DNA of 64,000 nucleotides from Apis mellifera (lineage: Eukaryota > Arthropoda > Insecta > Hymenoptera > Apidae): contig NC_037646.1 in the NCBI RefSeq assembly GCF_003254395.2, forward strand, positions 10,260,381-10,324,380, in the 5' to 3' direction. Below the pieces are notes generated by a model, which worked only from the letters and a program-made list of their open reading frames with translations, did not search any database and had not been told where the DNA came from. How positions within the stretch are numbered: position 1 is the first letter of the stretch; every line of letters begins with the position of its first letter. Positions 38,948 through 51,300 of this stretch are shown here, piece after piece. A program made the position numbers and the translations under genes.

Positions 38948-41754
38948 TTCTGCATGCTCCAATGGTTACAGGACATCGTTATCGTTGCCTTTGACTTGGA
39001 CAACGGCCAAAATACGGCGCGAAACATTATACGCGATATTTCACCTCTGTTTAACGACGTCGGCCGGATTCACAAATTTTCGTACCAAGAGGGCCCTTCA
39101 CGATCCTCATCTCAGATCCTAAAACGGATGGAAAATTTTATTCCCCCAATAAACAACGATAAGATTACGGCTTTGAAAAATGATATATCTTTCCACATTT
39201 TATACACTCTATTCAGCATTGACTATGGAAAGTTCATGTAAATGTTCCATATAACTTTATTCATTTTAAATATAGTCAGTTTCATAGCATTATCAAAATA
39301 TAATTCTTTTATCGTCATGATCTTTTTCGACTCTACTTTTTTAAGTATTGTTATATTTGTTACATTTTTCGTGATTATACTATTTATTTCTTATACGATA
39401 TTATTATTTTCAATCATCACTTTTTTTTTTATTACTTTTGACTTTCATTTTACCATGTCTGATCATCTATGTCTCGTTCTACTAGTTATTATTTATTTAA
39501 ATTACATGCAAGGACAAAAAAAAACCTAAAACAGAAATCTCGTAATTCATTTTTAAATACTTTCGAACATATTTAAATGTTCTTCTATTTAAATTTTGGA
39601 AACTATCGATACTGATACACCTGTTAAAGAATATCTGACTTGCGTGTAGACGACACAAAGTTTCTCTGGAAGCTGATCCACAAGCTGATTCGACAAAGTT
39701 TCGAGCAAACGAGATCGGATTTGTCATCCAGTGATAAAGGACTGGCCTTTAGCCGAAGAGGTAGTAGAAAGTAGAAATCGGTGGCCGTCATAAATCGAAC
39801 TCGTTGCAACGCTGGCAAGCCTCGTGACGCTGTGTTTCGAGATTTCTTGTGCAAATACACGCGAACGGATCGAGTAAACATTCGAGGAACTGCGAAAAAG
39901 GGGTGCAAAAGCGGCGGAGAGCATAGAAGAAAATACAGAAACGACGCGTCGTTTTGCGAAATATACGCGCGACATACAAGCTATTCCAAGAAGCCACCAC
40001 GTGTCGGATCCGAGTTCAGATCAAAGGGAACGTTGGGTGCGGCGTAACCGTGGAAGGGAAATGGAAAAGTTGGTGAGACGATTAACACGTGACACGGCCT
40101 TCTCGAGAAGGGAATAAGAAGGGAAGAAGAAGAAGAAGAATGAAAACCGAATGGAAAATCGTGATCTCGATATCTCTTCACTTATTTTTTTTTTTTTTTT
40201 GTCGACAAAATCGTTTTCCACGGATTTACTTTGCTCTTTGTTGATAACGGATATACCCTTCCAGGGAGAAAAAGTGAAAGAAGGAAGAGGAAGGAGAGAA
40301 ATTAATGATATTTTTGCCCGATTAACGGAAACTGACAGAGGAAAGATTCGATAACCTGTATTCGATTCTTAGAACGGAAATAGAGTAGTGAAATAAGAGT
40401 TGATGGAATTCTGAGCAATTTTTAATTGGACCAAGATTTTGTTTATTTGTTTTGTACCTTTTTTTTTATTTTGGAGAAGAAAGAAATTTTCTTTGACAAT
40501 TTTTTCCACAAAAATTTTCCACTCGAAATCATGCAACTTTTAACCCAAATCATTTCTGTTATCTTTTTTACGATTTAAGGAGATATTCAAATAGAATAAA
40601 CGGCTCGAATATTTTTTCATGATTTTTCTCGTGGATTTATTTAGATCTTCAGAAGACGTTCTATAACTTTTATTGAAATCGTTTTTATTTTTTTTTTTTT
40701 ATATAGTATCTTTTATTGTCCCCCATTTATGAAATCCTTGAATAGAGATTTCTCATTTCAGAAAGAAAAGAAAAGTAGGGCAAACTTCTTCCAGCTTGGC
40801 CCAATGGAATGGATCATGTATTTCATTAAAATCAGAAGAACAAAACAAAAATTCGTTATATTCGCTATATATATATATAAATTATTTTCAAGGAAAGTTC
40901 GTACACAATGATTTTTATATCGGCGATAAATCTCGCTTTTACTCGCGTCAACCAAGTTCCTGGAAAAGTTTGGGAAACGGACTGTTTATTTTCATAGCAG
41001 CAATCGATATGAGAGCGTGATCCGTCGCGTTGAAGTTTTTTTTGCCTGATGAAACTTTGCCAAAGGAATATAAGGAAACCGAACACAAAACATTTCCTCC
41101 AACTTGGATTACGTTCACGATTTGGTTGGAAAAAACTCTGTAAAAAAATTTTTCAAATTTCCAAAACTCTATCCCCGAGAAGCTTTTCCATGTTACGAAG
41201 CAAAAGATCCTAGTTAACTTAGATCTTTATTTAACTCTTGTTCACAACTTGTTTGCAAAGCAATGCACGAACCGTTTCATTCTTCATTTTCGCAAAGAGA
41301 TTCAAATAATCTCTCGATTAAATTGCTCGCTGAGAGGAAAAAAATATTGAAATAATTATTTTCTTCGTGTACGAATAATGAATAAAAAGGGAAGAAACAA
41401 TTATTTGATCGAAAATCGAATTATCTTAACGTTGTTATGAAAAATCGGAAAATGCCGGTAATTGAGAATGCCGTGAAAGCATTCGTAATCGCAATCAACC
41501 GATTGAAAGGAAGAATTGCACCGAGTCGTGCAACGCGTTCCTGTTTAATTTGCAGCGTATTCAGTTCAGCGCGACAATAGCTCGATTCATTTCGCGATAA
41601 ATTTGTCGAACTCGTTACACGTTAAGTAGCAAGGCCACGTACCCATCTAAACAGTTTAATTATATACGAATCACGTTTGCCCCATAGTTTACCACTATTT
41701 CTCATAAACGAATCGCACAATACACGAAATTACAAACACCACGCCCAGGTGTTC

Positions 41755-41769
41755 TGGTAATCATTACCA
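41755..41769. promoter_or_regulatory. TAAT/ATTA palindrome, possible homeodomain dimer site
   Basis: TGGTAATCATTACCA has perfect seven-base arms around a single C. Two inverted TAAT cores with a one-base gap could bind homeodomain proteins. It lies in a GC-balanced island of about 120 bp. Confidence 0.35.
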
Positions 41770-44586
41770 AACAATCTCGCGTTTGCCAAGAGACCTATAA
41801 CGTGGGTAATAGATTCCTGCTAGCAGCTTTGATTACTGCTACCACCCTATTACGCTCTCGGTTGTTCCAACCTTCCCTCCCCTTCCCTCTCCCAATAATC
41901 AGTCTTCTACCTTCGAATTCTCTCCCTCTTATTGCTCTCATAATCAACGCAACGCATCCATCATTTTATATCCATTGAATCTAAGCTCGATTCATAGCGA
42001 ATACGATTAATCACGAATCATGGTAGTAGTTATCGATCGTATTGTCGAATAATTATCGGGATAAAGGAGAGAGAATCCTTTTTCCTCGATTCGATATCTT
42101 GGAAAAAAAAAAAGAAAAAAGGAAAGGAAATTGTTCGATAAAACTGTTCGATAAAAATAACAAAGGCGAGAGAATTGGTTTTCTCAACTTGGAGGAGGAA
42201 ATCCTTCCAACTGTGGAAAAATAATATATAATGTTTCCACGCGTTATTGACGTATCGTTATTGGATTCTTTCTCGATATTTCGTAGCAACGTTCACACGT
42301 GTTGGCGCGATATTTTCGCATAAACGGGTTCCCAATTTGTATTCCATGTAGAGACAATTTCGAGTTATCAGCCAAGAAGCGGATTGCCGGTGGATTGTCC
42401 TCTCGATATCAAGGAACGTTTGCGAGTGTGGGGGGAGCGGCGCGCGAACAATAGAAATCGATTTTGGGAGGATCAGTGTTGCCCGAAAATGCTTGGCCAT
42501 CCCTCGATTTTATCGACACATTCTATCGATCAGAATAATTTACGATCAATCAAAGGATTTTCGAAGGCTGGCTTCCAGCAAAGGAGAGAGAGAGAAAGAG
42601 AGAATTCTTCTCCCTCCTCTTCACCCTGGATTTTTCATATCGCAGCGGAACATTTAGTTGGCCAAACATTATTACGACGCACAGCTACATCCCCCTTTGA
42701 GCTCACGATATAACGGCTCAATAACGTCGTTGAAGAGATTGAGACGCTGGAACGGAATCGAGTTTCTAACGGAAAAGCTGGCGGAATTTTCTTAACGTAA
42801 ACATCGCTCGGGGATCATCGAGGCGATCGTGTTTTAAATTTATCGCCAATGGCTGTCGCTAATCAAGATTCGTATCGGGTGGGTCACTTCGCTCGAAGAT
42901 CGCAAGAGTTTCGATCGAGATCGCAAAATATTTTTCGAGCGATTTATTTACAATTCAATTGTGCATTGAATGGAATATAAATTTTCTTTTTGTTATTTAA
43001 ATAATCGTCCTCGAATCTAACGAGTATTTTCTTCGAATATCTCTTCGATCAAGTTTCAATCTCGCCATTTTTTTTTCCCTTCATTTTTTAAAAGTCGATC
43101 AGAAAATCGTAAAGAAAAGAAAATGGATATTTTACGACGCGATTGTTGAAATCTCACCTTCTCTCGTAGATCGAAACGATGTTTCCATCTCGAAATAGAA
43201 ATTAATTCGAGATGAGAAGCGTGTTTCTTCGAGATATTTGGCTGTTAGAAGTAAGATTGCGTCGTTAATAGAAATGTTCGTTTTTTTTTTTTTTTTTTTG
43301 CATAAGGCACATCTTTTCCTCTTCGTTAAAGGGAAGCAAATTCGATCCTAAATGCGACGAGGAAATTTTCTGGGAAATTACTCGCTCCTCGGCCTCGGTC
43401 GTGTCAATTGAGGGCGGGGAGATGGCTCGTGGGGAGATTGACGAATAGGCGTGCTGTAATTGTGCGGAGATACTTGCAGAAATACTTGAAATACTCGAAA
43501 ACGACGTTCGTTCTCCATCCATTCTAATCATTTGCCATTTTCTATTTCCTCTTTGCGTATTGCTTTATCATTGGATTAATCGAAATGTCATTTTCCTCTC
43601 GCATTCGAATAAACGTAGTAGCCACAAGTTTTGCCATGTAAAAAACGAAATTTTGTTAAATATAAAAGAAAGAAAATAGAGCAATTATATAACTGATTAT
43701 GAGCAAAATAAAAAAAGATTCTATCTATTTTGTTATTCTTTTAATTTTACACGTGCAAACAATCGATTACAACGTTGATAAGAATAATTTTGCGAATAAT
43801 TATTTATCGCGAAAAATATTATTTCGAGATCAATCGTAATCATTCCAGGTCATCCGTCAACGTTAATCGCAATAACGAAATAATTTAACATTTGTATCGA
43901 ACAGTTTTACATTTGAGAATCAAACTGACGTTTGAGAATTAACCGCGACACGATAATGCACAAAATATCACGTACGAATATCACGTTGAAAAAAAAAAAG
44001 AAATGGAAGAATGGCAAAGTTATTAACATTTTGCCCGACGATATATTCCTACCCGATATTTAATTTCACGGTTCATCATTACGTTTTTTTTATGACAAGG
44101 GAAATCTCTAGAAACATCAACTCTGTTGCAAATATCTCGTCTCTCTCTCTCTCTTTCTCACTGCGAGATTCAAATCCAATTCTCCTCGAGAGAATATTTT
44201 CACTATATTTTTTTTCCTTTTTCCATAAACGTTAACGTTTTATCGCCACGCGTGCAATTTCTATTTATTTTTTTTTTTTTTTCAAGCTTTACACCTCGAC
44301 TCTTTTGTCCCTACGTTACGACCATTAATTACCCGGTGCGATCTTTTGAAAAATGTACAGTTCATATGCTGCGCATTCGACGTATTGTTCTTGTGTCGAG
44401 GCTTTTCAAACACGTTCCTAGGGATCGCGCTTATTCGTAGATAATGCGATACTCGTTCGATACGTGCATCTGGCGTGAAATAACTAACTCACGGTCAATT
44501 GGAGACGCACAACTTGAAAAACAACTCCTCGATCGATATTAGAAATAACGAATTTTTAAATATATTTATTTAAGTAAATAATCGTA

Positions 44587-45390
44587 TCGATCAATCTTAT
44601 AATATCTCGATGAATCTTCTCTTGTCGCCAAAAAGAAATCGTCAATTCGATTGTTCGTTACGAATTTAATAGAAAATTACGATAAATCTTCGAAATCGTT
44701 TAGAATTTTAAAAGAACAGCGATCTGATTTGTTTCTGATTTTAATCGCGTTTCGAATTTATAATTAATTAATTGCAATGAAAAATAATTCTTATTATATA
44801 ATTTAAATATTCGATTCGTCGAGAATCGATCTTATAATATCTTGATGAATCTTCTTTTGTCGCCAAAAAGAAGTCAATTCGATTAGAATGTATCGAGAGA
44901 TTCAAACGAACGCTTGTTCTTTCAAATCGTTACGAATTTGGTGGATAAAATTACGATAAATCTTCGAAATCGTTTAGAATTTTAAAAGAATAGCGATTTG
45001 TTTCTGATTTTAATCGCGTTTCGAATTTATAATTAATTAATTGCAATGGAAAATAACTCTTATTATATAATTTAGATATTCGCGTCGAGAATCGATCAAT
45101 CTTATAATATCTCGATGAATCTTCTTTTGTCGCCAAAAAGAAATTGTTAATTCAATAATTAGAATGTTTCGAGAGGTTCAAACGAACGCTTATTCTTTCA
45201 AATCTTTACAAATTTAGTAGATAGAAAATTACGATAAATCTTCGAAATCGTTTAGAATTTTAAAAGAACAGCGACCTGATTTGTTTCTGATTTTAATCGC
45301 GTTTCGAATTTATAATTAATTAATTGCAATGGAAAATAACTCTTATTATATAATTCAGATATTCGCGTCGATCGTTGAGAATCCAAACTA
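44587..45390. repeat. Three-copy tandem repeat, about 235-270-bp units
   Basis: Copies start near 44587, 44825 and 45091. Each contains TCTTATAATATCTCGATGAA, TTTTGTCGCCAAAAAGAA, GATAAATCTTCGAAATCG, CTGATTTTAATCGCGTTTCG and TATAATTAATTAATTGCAAT. The unit is itself rich in short palindromes. Confidence 0.93.
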
Positions 45391-48300
45391 AAAATTTCTA
45401 AAAATTAATCTCTCTTAGGAATCTTAACGCATCTTTCTTCTCAATCATTTCCAGACCTCGAATAAATCCATTCGAAGAATAAACAACTATATATACATAC
45501 ATTTTGCCTTCACGAATACGTCCCTGAAAACTTTAAACGAACTGTAAATCTTCGTATTCGTGATTGACCAAGGTGAATTTGATTCGTTCCGTTAAAAAAG
45601 TTTCGAGAATAATAAATCGTCCCAAACAATGTTCCGTTTCAAGTTGCACGCTTTCCCTACTCTCCTCCCCCGCATTCGTATAAAACACGAATCCAACTCG
45701 TGTATACATACGATCATGGACGAGCTTAGTAGACTCTGTTCTACAATACAATATCGAGAGTGGAATGCCAACGCGAAAGAAAATATCGGGTATCGGATAC
45801 GGAGGCATTAATCGCGCCATCTTCGAAATCTTTCGCGCGTTCACCGATTTCTCCCGATATCTCGCCATTTATTTCTTCTTTATCCCCTTCCTTTACAAGA
45901 ATTTTTGACATCTCGGATGAAAGAAGAAAGAAGGTTTTTATCGAGAATTACTCAACGTAACTTAGCTATAAATTCACACAACTTATCATACAACATCGAT
46001 AATTTACAAAACTTCGATCGAACCAGATCACAAGTTTCTGGGTCACGTTATAACGATTTTCGTGCCGCAATCAGATCTTACCCTTGGAGAAGAATTGGAC
46101 GTCGTCTGTTCTAACATCTGCGGGAATGGATCCGTCCATTGATCAAGAAAGTTGTGGAAACATGGTGTGGAGGAATAGATTCCTTGACGGATGATTTCTC
46201 GCGTGGAAATTTTCGCTTAAAGTTTTTCCGAACATTTTTTCCAAAGTATTATTAATCAGGAAAGGAATATTTCATCGAATCGAGAGAAAGAGAAAGAAAT
46301 CTTCGTAACTGGAATTATTCTCAAGAAAAGGACGACCTACGATTATTTCCTCGTATCGTTTATTCCCTTCGACAACAGTGTCGGAAAGAACGATCGAAGA
46401 TTGTGATCGGTCGACGCTTAAACGGGGATGAAAAATGGATATCCCAACTCGATCGATCTGTTAACCTTAGCGTATCGCGTCCACTTTTCAAATCGACGAT
46501 GAAACTGAATTTCGACGTCGCTGTTGCGATTCGGATCCTTTCGTCCCGAGTCTCGTCTTATTCTCGCTCGTTTTCGCGAAATTTAACTCGCTATTTTATT
46601 TTACAAAAAAGTATTACAGGGACAAGTGTAAAAGGGTGTACATATTTAAACGTACAGAGACACACTCGGACGACGAACTCATTTGAATCTGAAGAGAATC
46701 TGAAAAGAATGTAAATGCGGCGCGGAGTCACTCGAATATTTACGCGCATAAGTCCTGCTTCATCATACCAAACTATTAGCATGGTAAATTCATGCCGCGT
46801 TTATACACTTCGCCGATGTATTTTATCATCTGTGCGAGTGTACGCGAAGCATAAAAGAATCTGTGAGAAAATTTTCATACGTCTTCCATCACGTAAAATA
46901 ATTTCCTTTCCGAGACAAAGGGAAATATCGCAAAAATTTGTAATTATTCAATTACTCGTTGCTCGTACTTTTATGATGGAGTCAGTTTTCCATTTTCGTA
47001 CAATTTTTTTTTATAATTCGAATCATCAAAATGTAAATATTTTATATGTTATTTTTTTTCTATTTAAAATTAAAAATCATCGAAAAACAAATTTCTGAAA
47101 TTTGATTTGTAAAATTGGAATTAAAAAAAAAATAAAGTGTAAAGATATTTTATGATAATAGTTGAAACACAGAAGGATAGAAACAAAACAAAAATTTCTC
47201 GAAATACAATAATCATAATATATGAAAGGAATCAAATATATCCCGACGACAATATTTTCATTTACTATACCATTTATACACGTTTACTATATAAACTATT
47301 CTTCATGTGACGTGCTTTAAAACACACGTTTATACCGATCGACGACTCTCAATATCAATCTTCAATTTAAATAAACATCGGCTTGGAAAAACATCTGGAC
47401 AAAAATTGTAAACGAATTTGCAAAGAAAGAAAAAAGGGAGAGAAAATACACGCTACATTAAACATTGCACAATGCGACCGACTGTATCTCGTGTCCAAAT
47501 CTTGCTCGAGTGAAAAGCATTACACACGAAGATATAATGGAATAAAGGGAAAGTTGGAAATTACGAACGAGTGCGTTCGAAATTATGGTGGTTGCGGTGT
47601 TATGGAATATCGCAGGAACGAGGCTCGCGGGAGAGACGTGAGGACGCGTAAGATCGTCGACGTATCTCGCGGAAGAAACTCGAAATTGGGTGCTGCGCTC
47701 GTCGACATCATGGAATGGGAAATTTTGTGATACCCGTAACTTGTGGATTCAATTTTAAAATCCGAAGACTGAGCATTATACGAACGAGTATATTATTGAA
47801 AGATATTTTGAAAAGTAGGAAGAAAATATGTTCCAAGATATTCACGTGTACGTTATACCTTGTGTTACTTTATATTATAGCAGTATTATTTCGAAAAGTA
47901 AAGTTGAACGGAAGAAAATATAGTTTAAGGCGTTACAGATGTTGTCACACGAACACGTTATTATTGCAGTTAATTTTGGAGAGTACGAGCGGAAGAAAAT
48001 ATTTTCCAGATCTATACAGGATTTTATAAAATGTAAACAGGATGTTACAAGTGGAGGTATTAATGTCAACCGAAGGTCGCGTATTTTTCTAACGATATCG
48101 TAAATTTCAACTCGTTTCATTTAACTCGGTTTCGACTGTGATTGAGTACTGTGATAGAAAGAGAGAGAGGCAGATGAGAAAAAGGGCGTAGAACCCGAAA
48201 TCTGCAACATACGTAGTTTCGTAAAAAAAAAAAAAAAATAAAATAAATAACAGGTCAAGCGGCAAAAATCTACATACATACGCGCGAAAGCACTTGCACA

Positions 48301-51300
48301 TTCTTCACTTTTATAAATATGTCGCCATAACCGTATAAATACACACGTCACATAAATATAAAAATGTTGCTATTTACGCGTCGATAAAAAGTTTTTAAAA
48401 CTTATTTTTAAAAACGAATCTTGAATCTTTAACCTTTCCTTTAACAGGTTGTTTAATGAAGCAAGCGGAAAACGTTTTCCTTCGCGTTTTTACTCCACGT
48501 TGGCACGAAACGAATAAACGTTCGATACGTAAAAAATTTAAAAATATATATATTTTTTTTTCATAGAAAAACTATTCAACTTCTCAACGCATTTGTAATT
48601 TTAATTTGAAAAATTTGATCGTCGCGAAATAATAATTTCACCGTTTTTCTGATTTTATGCGAATTTTCATCAAAGCTTGCGCGAGGCACGTACGCGAGCG
48701 TTTTTTTCCCGGGCGTACAACAATTTTCAAACTCTAAACGAAAAACTGGACCATTGGCTCCAACAATTTTGTTCTATTTCACGTACTCGATCCGGACTGA
48801 ATGAAGCGCATTGACGTCCCGGCGAGCACACCGTGGAATTTTTGTATCGCTCGACTTGTGTTGCGCACACGATCGATCTCGAAATCACGGGAAATGTATC
48901 TGGGACAATGGTATCCGTACATTGAGCCTTTCTCTCTCTTTTTTTTTCCGTCGTTTCTGTCAACTTGACTCGAAAGACGATTAACCGAACGAGAACGCCG
49001 ATTTTTCTCGATCGAATCACTCGTTCCTTCCTTTTTCTTCATCCTACTCCCAATCAATTATTTCGAAATATCATTTTAACTACGAATAATCATTCGTAGA
49101 GAATAAATCTATCTCTCTCGGATAGAAAATATTTTTATTTCGAATTACAATTTAAAACGATTATCCTCCCTAATCCTTTTGTCCATGTTTATTTAAACAA
49201 CGTCTCTCTATGAATAAAATTTAAAAAACTTGCGATAAAATCGATATTCTATACAATAATATTTAATATCTTTATTTAAAAAAATTTCCATATTCCGTGA
49301 TATTCCTTCGAAGCTCCGATTAAATCAATCGAAAACGATCCATTCAAAAATTCAGACATTCTCGCGGAAATAGGAAGAGGAATGAGATGGAATGGAAGGG
49401 AAGGGGAGAAGCATAGAGTTGTTCGAGCACGAGTGTTAAGGAAGAGATAACTCTTGTTCAGACGACAAGGTCAACCGATCCTCCTCCTCCTGTTCTATTC
49501 CCAGAAGAAAAGGGGAGGGAGGGTACCCTTCTCCACGGCCATTAATATTCATATTAGCCGGACGAAACGAATAGACGCGTGATGTCATCGTAGTGGTTGT
49601 GCGCGCGAATCAAAACTGGGTTGAATCGACCGAGTAATAAGCATGCATGCGATGAACGCGATCCCTGTTATTAACATAGACCTTGTCCCAGCTGGCGATT
49701 CACGAGTGTTATTCCACTCGGAGGGAGGAGAGGAGTTGAGCGGCGAGGTTAGGCCAGGAATCGGAAGGATTATGGAAGGAAAGGCCGGGCGAGGGAAAAC
49801 GAGTCGAAATTGGCAACGGTCACGCCACCACTCTCCGCCTCACACCTTCTCCCTTTCACGCCTTTCACACGTGAAATATTCCCTGTATTTTCTTTCTAAT
49901 TTTCTGCCCGTGTGTCGTTCGACGCGCTTCCAATGGAAAATTTCACCTGGAATATGGCGACAGCTCGTTCTAGGGAGAAGAGGGGGGAAGGAAGAAAAGA
50001 CGAAGGAGAAATGATCGAGGGGAAGGAAATTAGAGGGAGATTGAGATTGCAAAAGTGGCTTAACCGTGGATCGATTCTCCGATGCGTCTCTTCTCTATCG
50101 AAGCTTCCCTCTTCTTCCTCTTCTTCTTCTTCTTCCTTTTCTTCTTTCTTCTTGGAAAGCGAAGAAACGAATGGAGAAGAATCGCGAGGACGATCTTTTT
50201 TTTCATTTTATGAATCGGATAGAAATATCGATGATGAATAGGGAGCAGTAGAAAAAGTGTATTTTAAATTACTCGATATTACGTCGCGCGTACAATTGAG
50301 ATGGAAATAAAAAATTTCCATCCATTTGATTATATTTAATTAAGTGATCGCTTCGAACGACGAAAGTGTTCCGTTTAAAAATTCAGAGACATCGCATCGG
50401 CGAAAATAGAAAGAGAAGGAGGAGGAAGAGGAGAGAAGCAAAATTCCAGCAAGAACGAGTGGTAAGAAAGAGACGACTCTTGTTTAGAACTCGTACAAAT
50501 TTGATGTGTTTCGTTAATTGAAAAGTTGTTTCCTTGAAAATGACCAATCTCGTGCGAGGAAATTATAAATTAAATTTTAAATTAATTAATTGATATTTTA
50601 TCAATTAGAAATAAGTTTCGAATACCTCATTTGTAAAAAATAATATACAGTTATAAATATGTCGGCCAAAGAGAGAAAATAAACGACCGTCGACCTACAT
50701 AAATTCAAGAAAGGATTTATGGGGCGAGTCTCTAGCCTTCGAATGTTGTGGAGATACGAGAGGGAGAAAGCTACACAGCTGGTTCTGCCGTGCCTAGAAA
50801 AATGCAATAATAATAGGATTGCTTTTGCTCGAGCGGAAATCTCGCGTGGTGAACCGACGTGACTGCAAATAACGACGAGGTTTGTCGTTCCAAGATGAAG
50901 CATAGTTGAAATGATTTTTTACCAATGAAGAAAGAGAAAACAAATTTCTTTAATCGGTATATAAATCTAATCGTAAAAATCGTTGAATACTGTCTCGATG
51001 TGAAAATTTCCAAAAGTAAGTAATTTTATTCCATTTTGATATATCGATAATTCGTTTAATTATTTTCTACAATATAATTATCACAGTTACAAAGATATCT
51101 GAAATGATATACAGAAACGTATTAAAATTTGAAAATTTTTCGTCGAAAGACGAAACTTTATGTAGAGGGAACTGTTGAGCCTGCAAGGCTTAGGCGTACG
51201 AATTAAATAGCTCGTAACTTGAAAAGAAATAAGCTCGAACCGACGGTTTTGCATATATGAACTTTTTCTCTTCGTAATTGATATTCCAAAGACGTTCCAT

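Larger units (their letters stand above)
38721..44586. other. Non-coding DNA, no gene recognised
   Basis: The stretch holds a hairpin (38926-38947), T- and A-rich runs (40184-40200, 43273-43299), and a GC-balanced island with a TAAT palindrome (41740-41860). The frame at 39242-39529 is hydrophobic only because the DNA is T-rich. Confidence 0.45.

Noticed and set aside
47383..47730. 115-codon plus-strand Cys-containing frame
   Set aside because: It begins with TTG rather than ATG, and has no signal peptide or recognisable cysteine pattern.
50601..50903. Minus-strand frame with SLADIFITVYYFL, resembling a GPCR TM2
   Set aside because: TM2 of the receptor is already in the exon at 55109-55849; the rest of this frame lacks GPCR features and the DNA is AT-rich.
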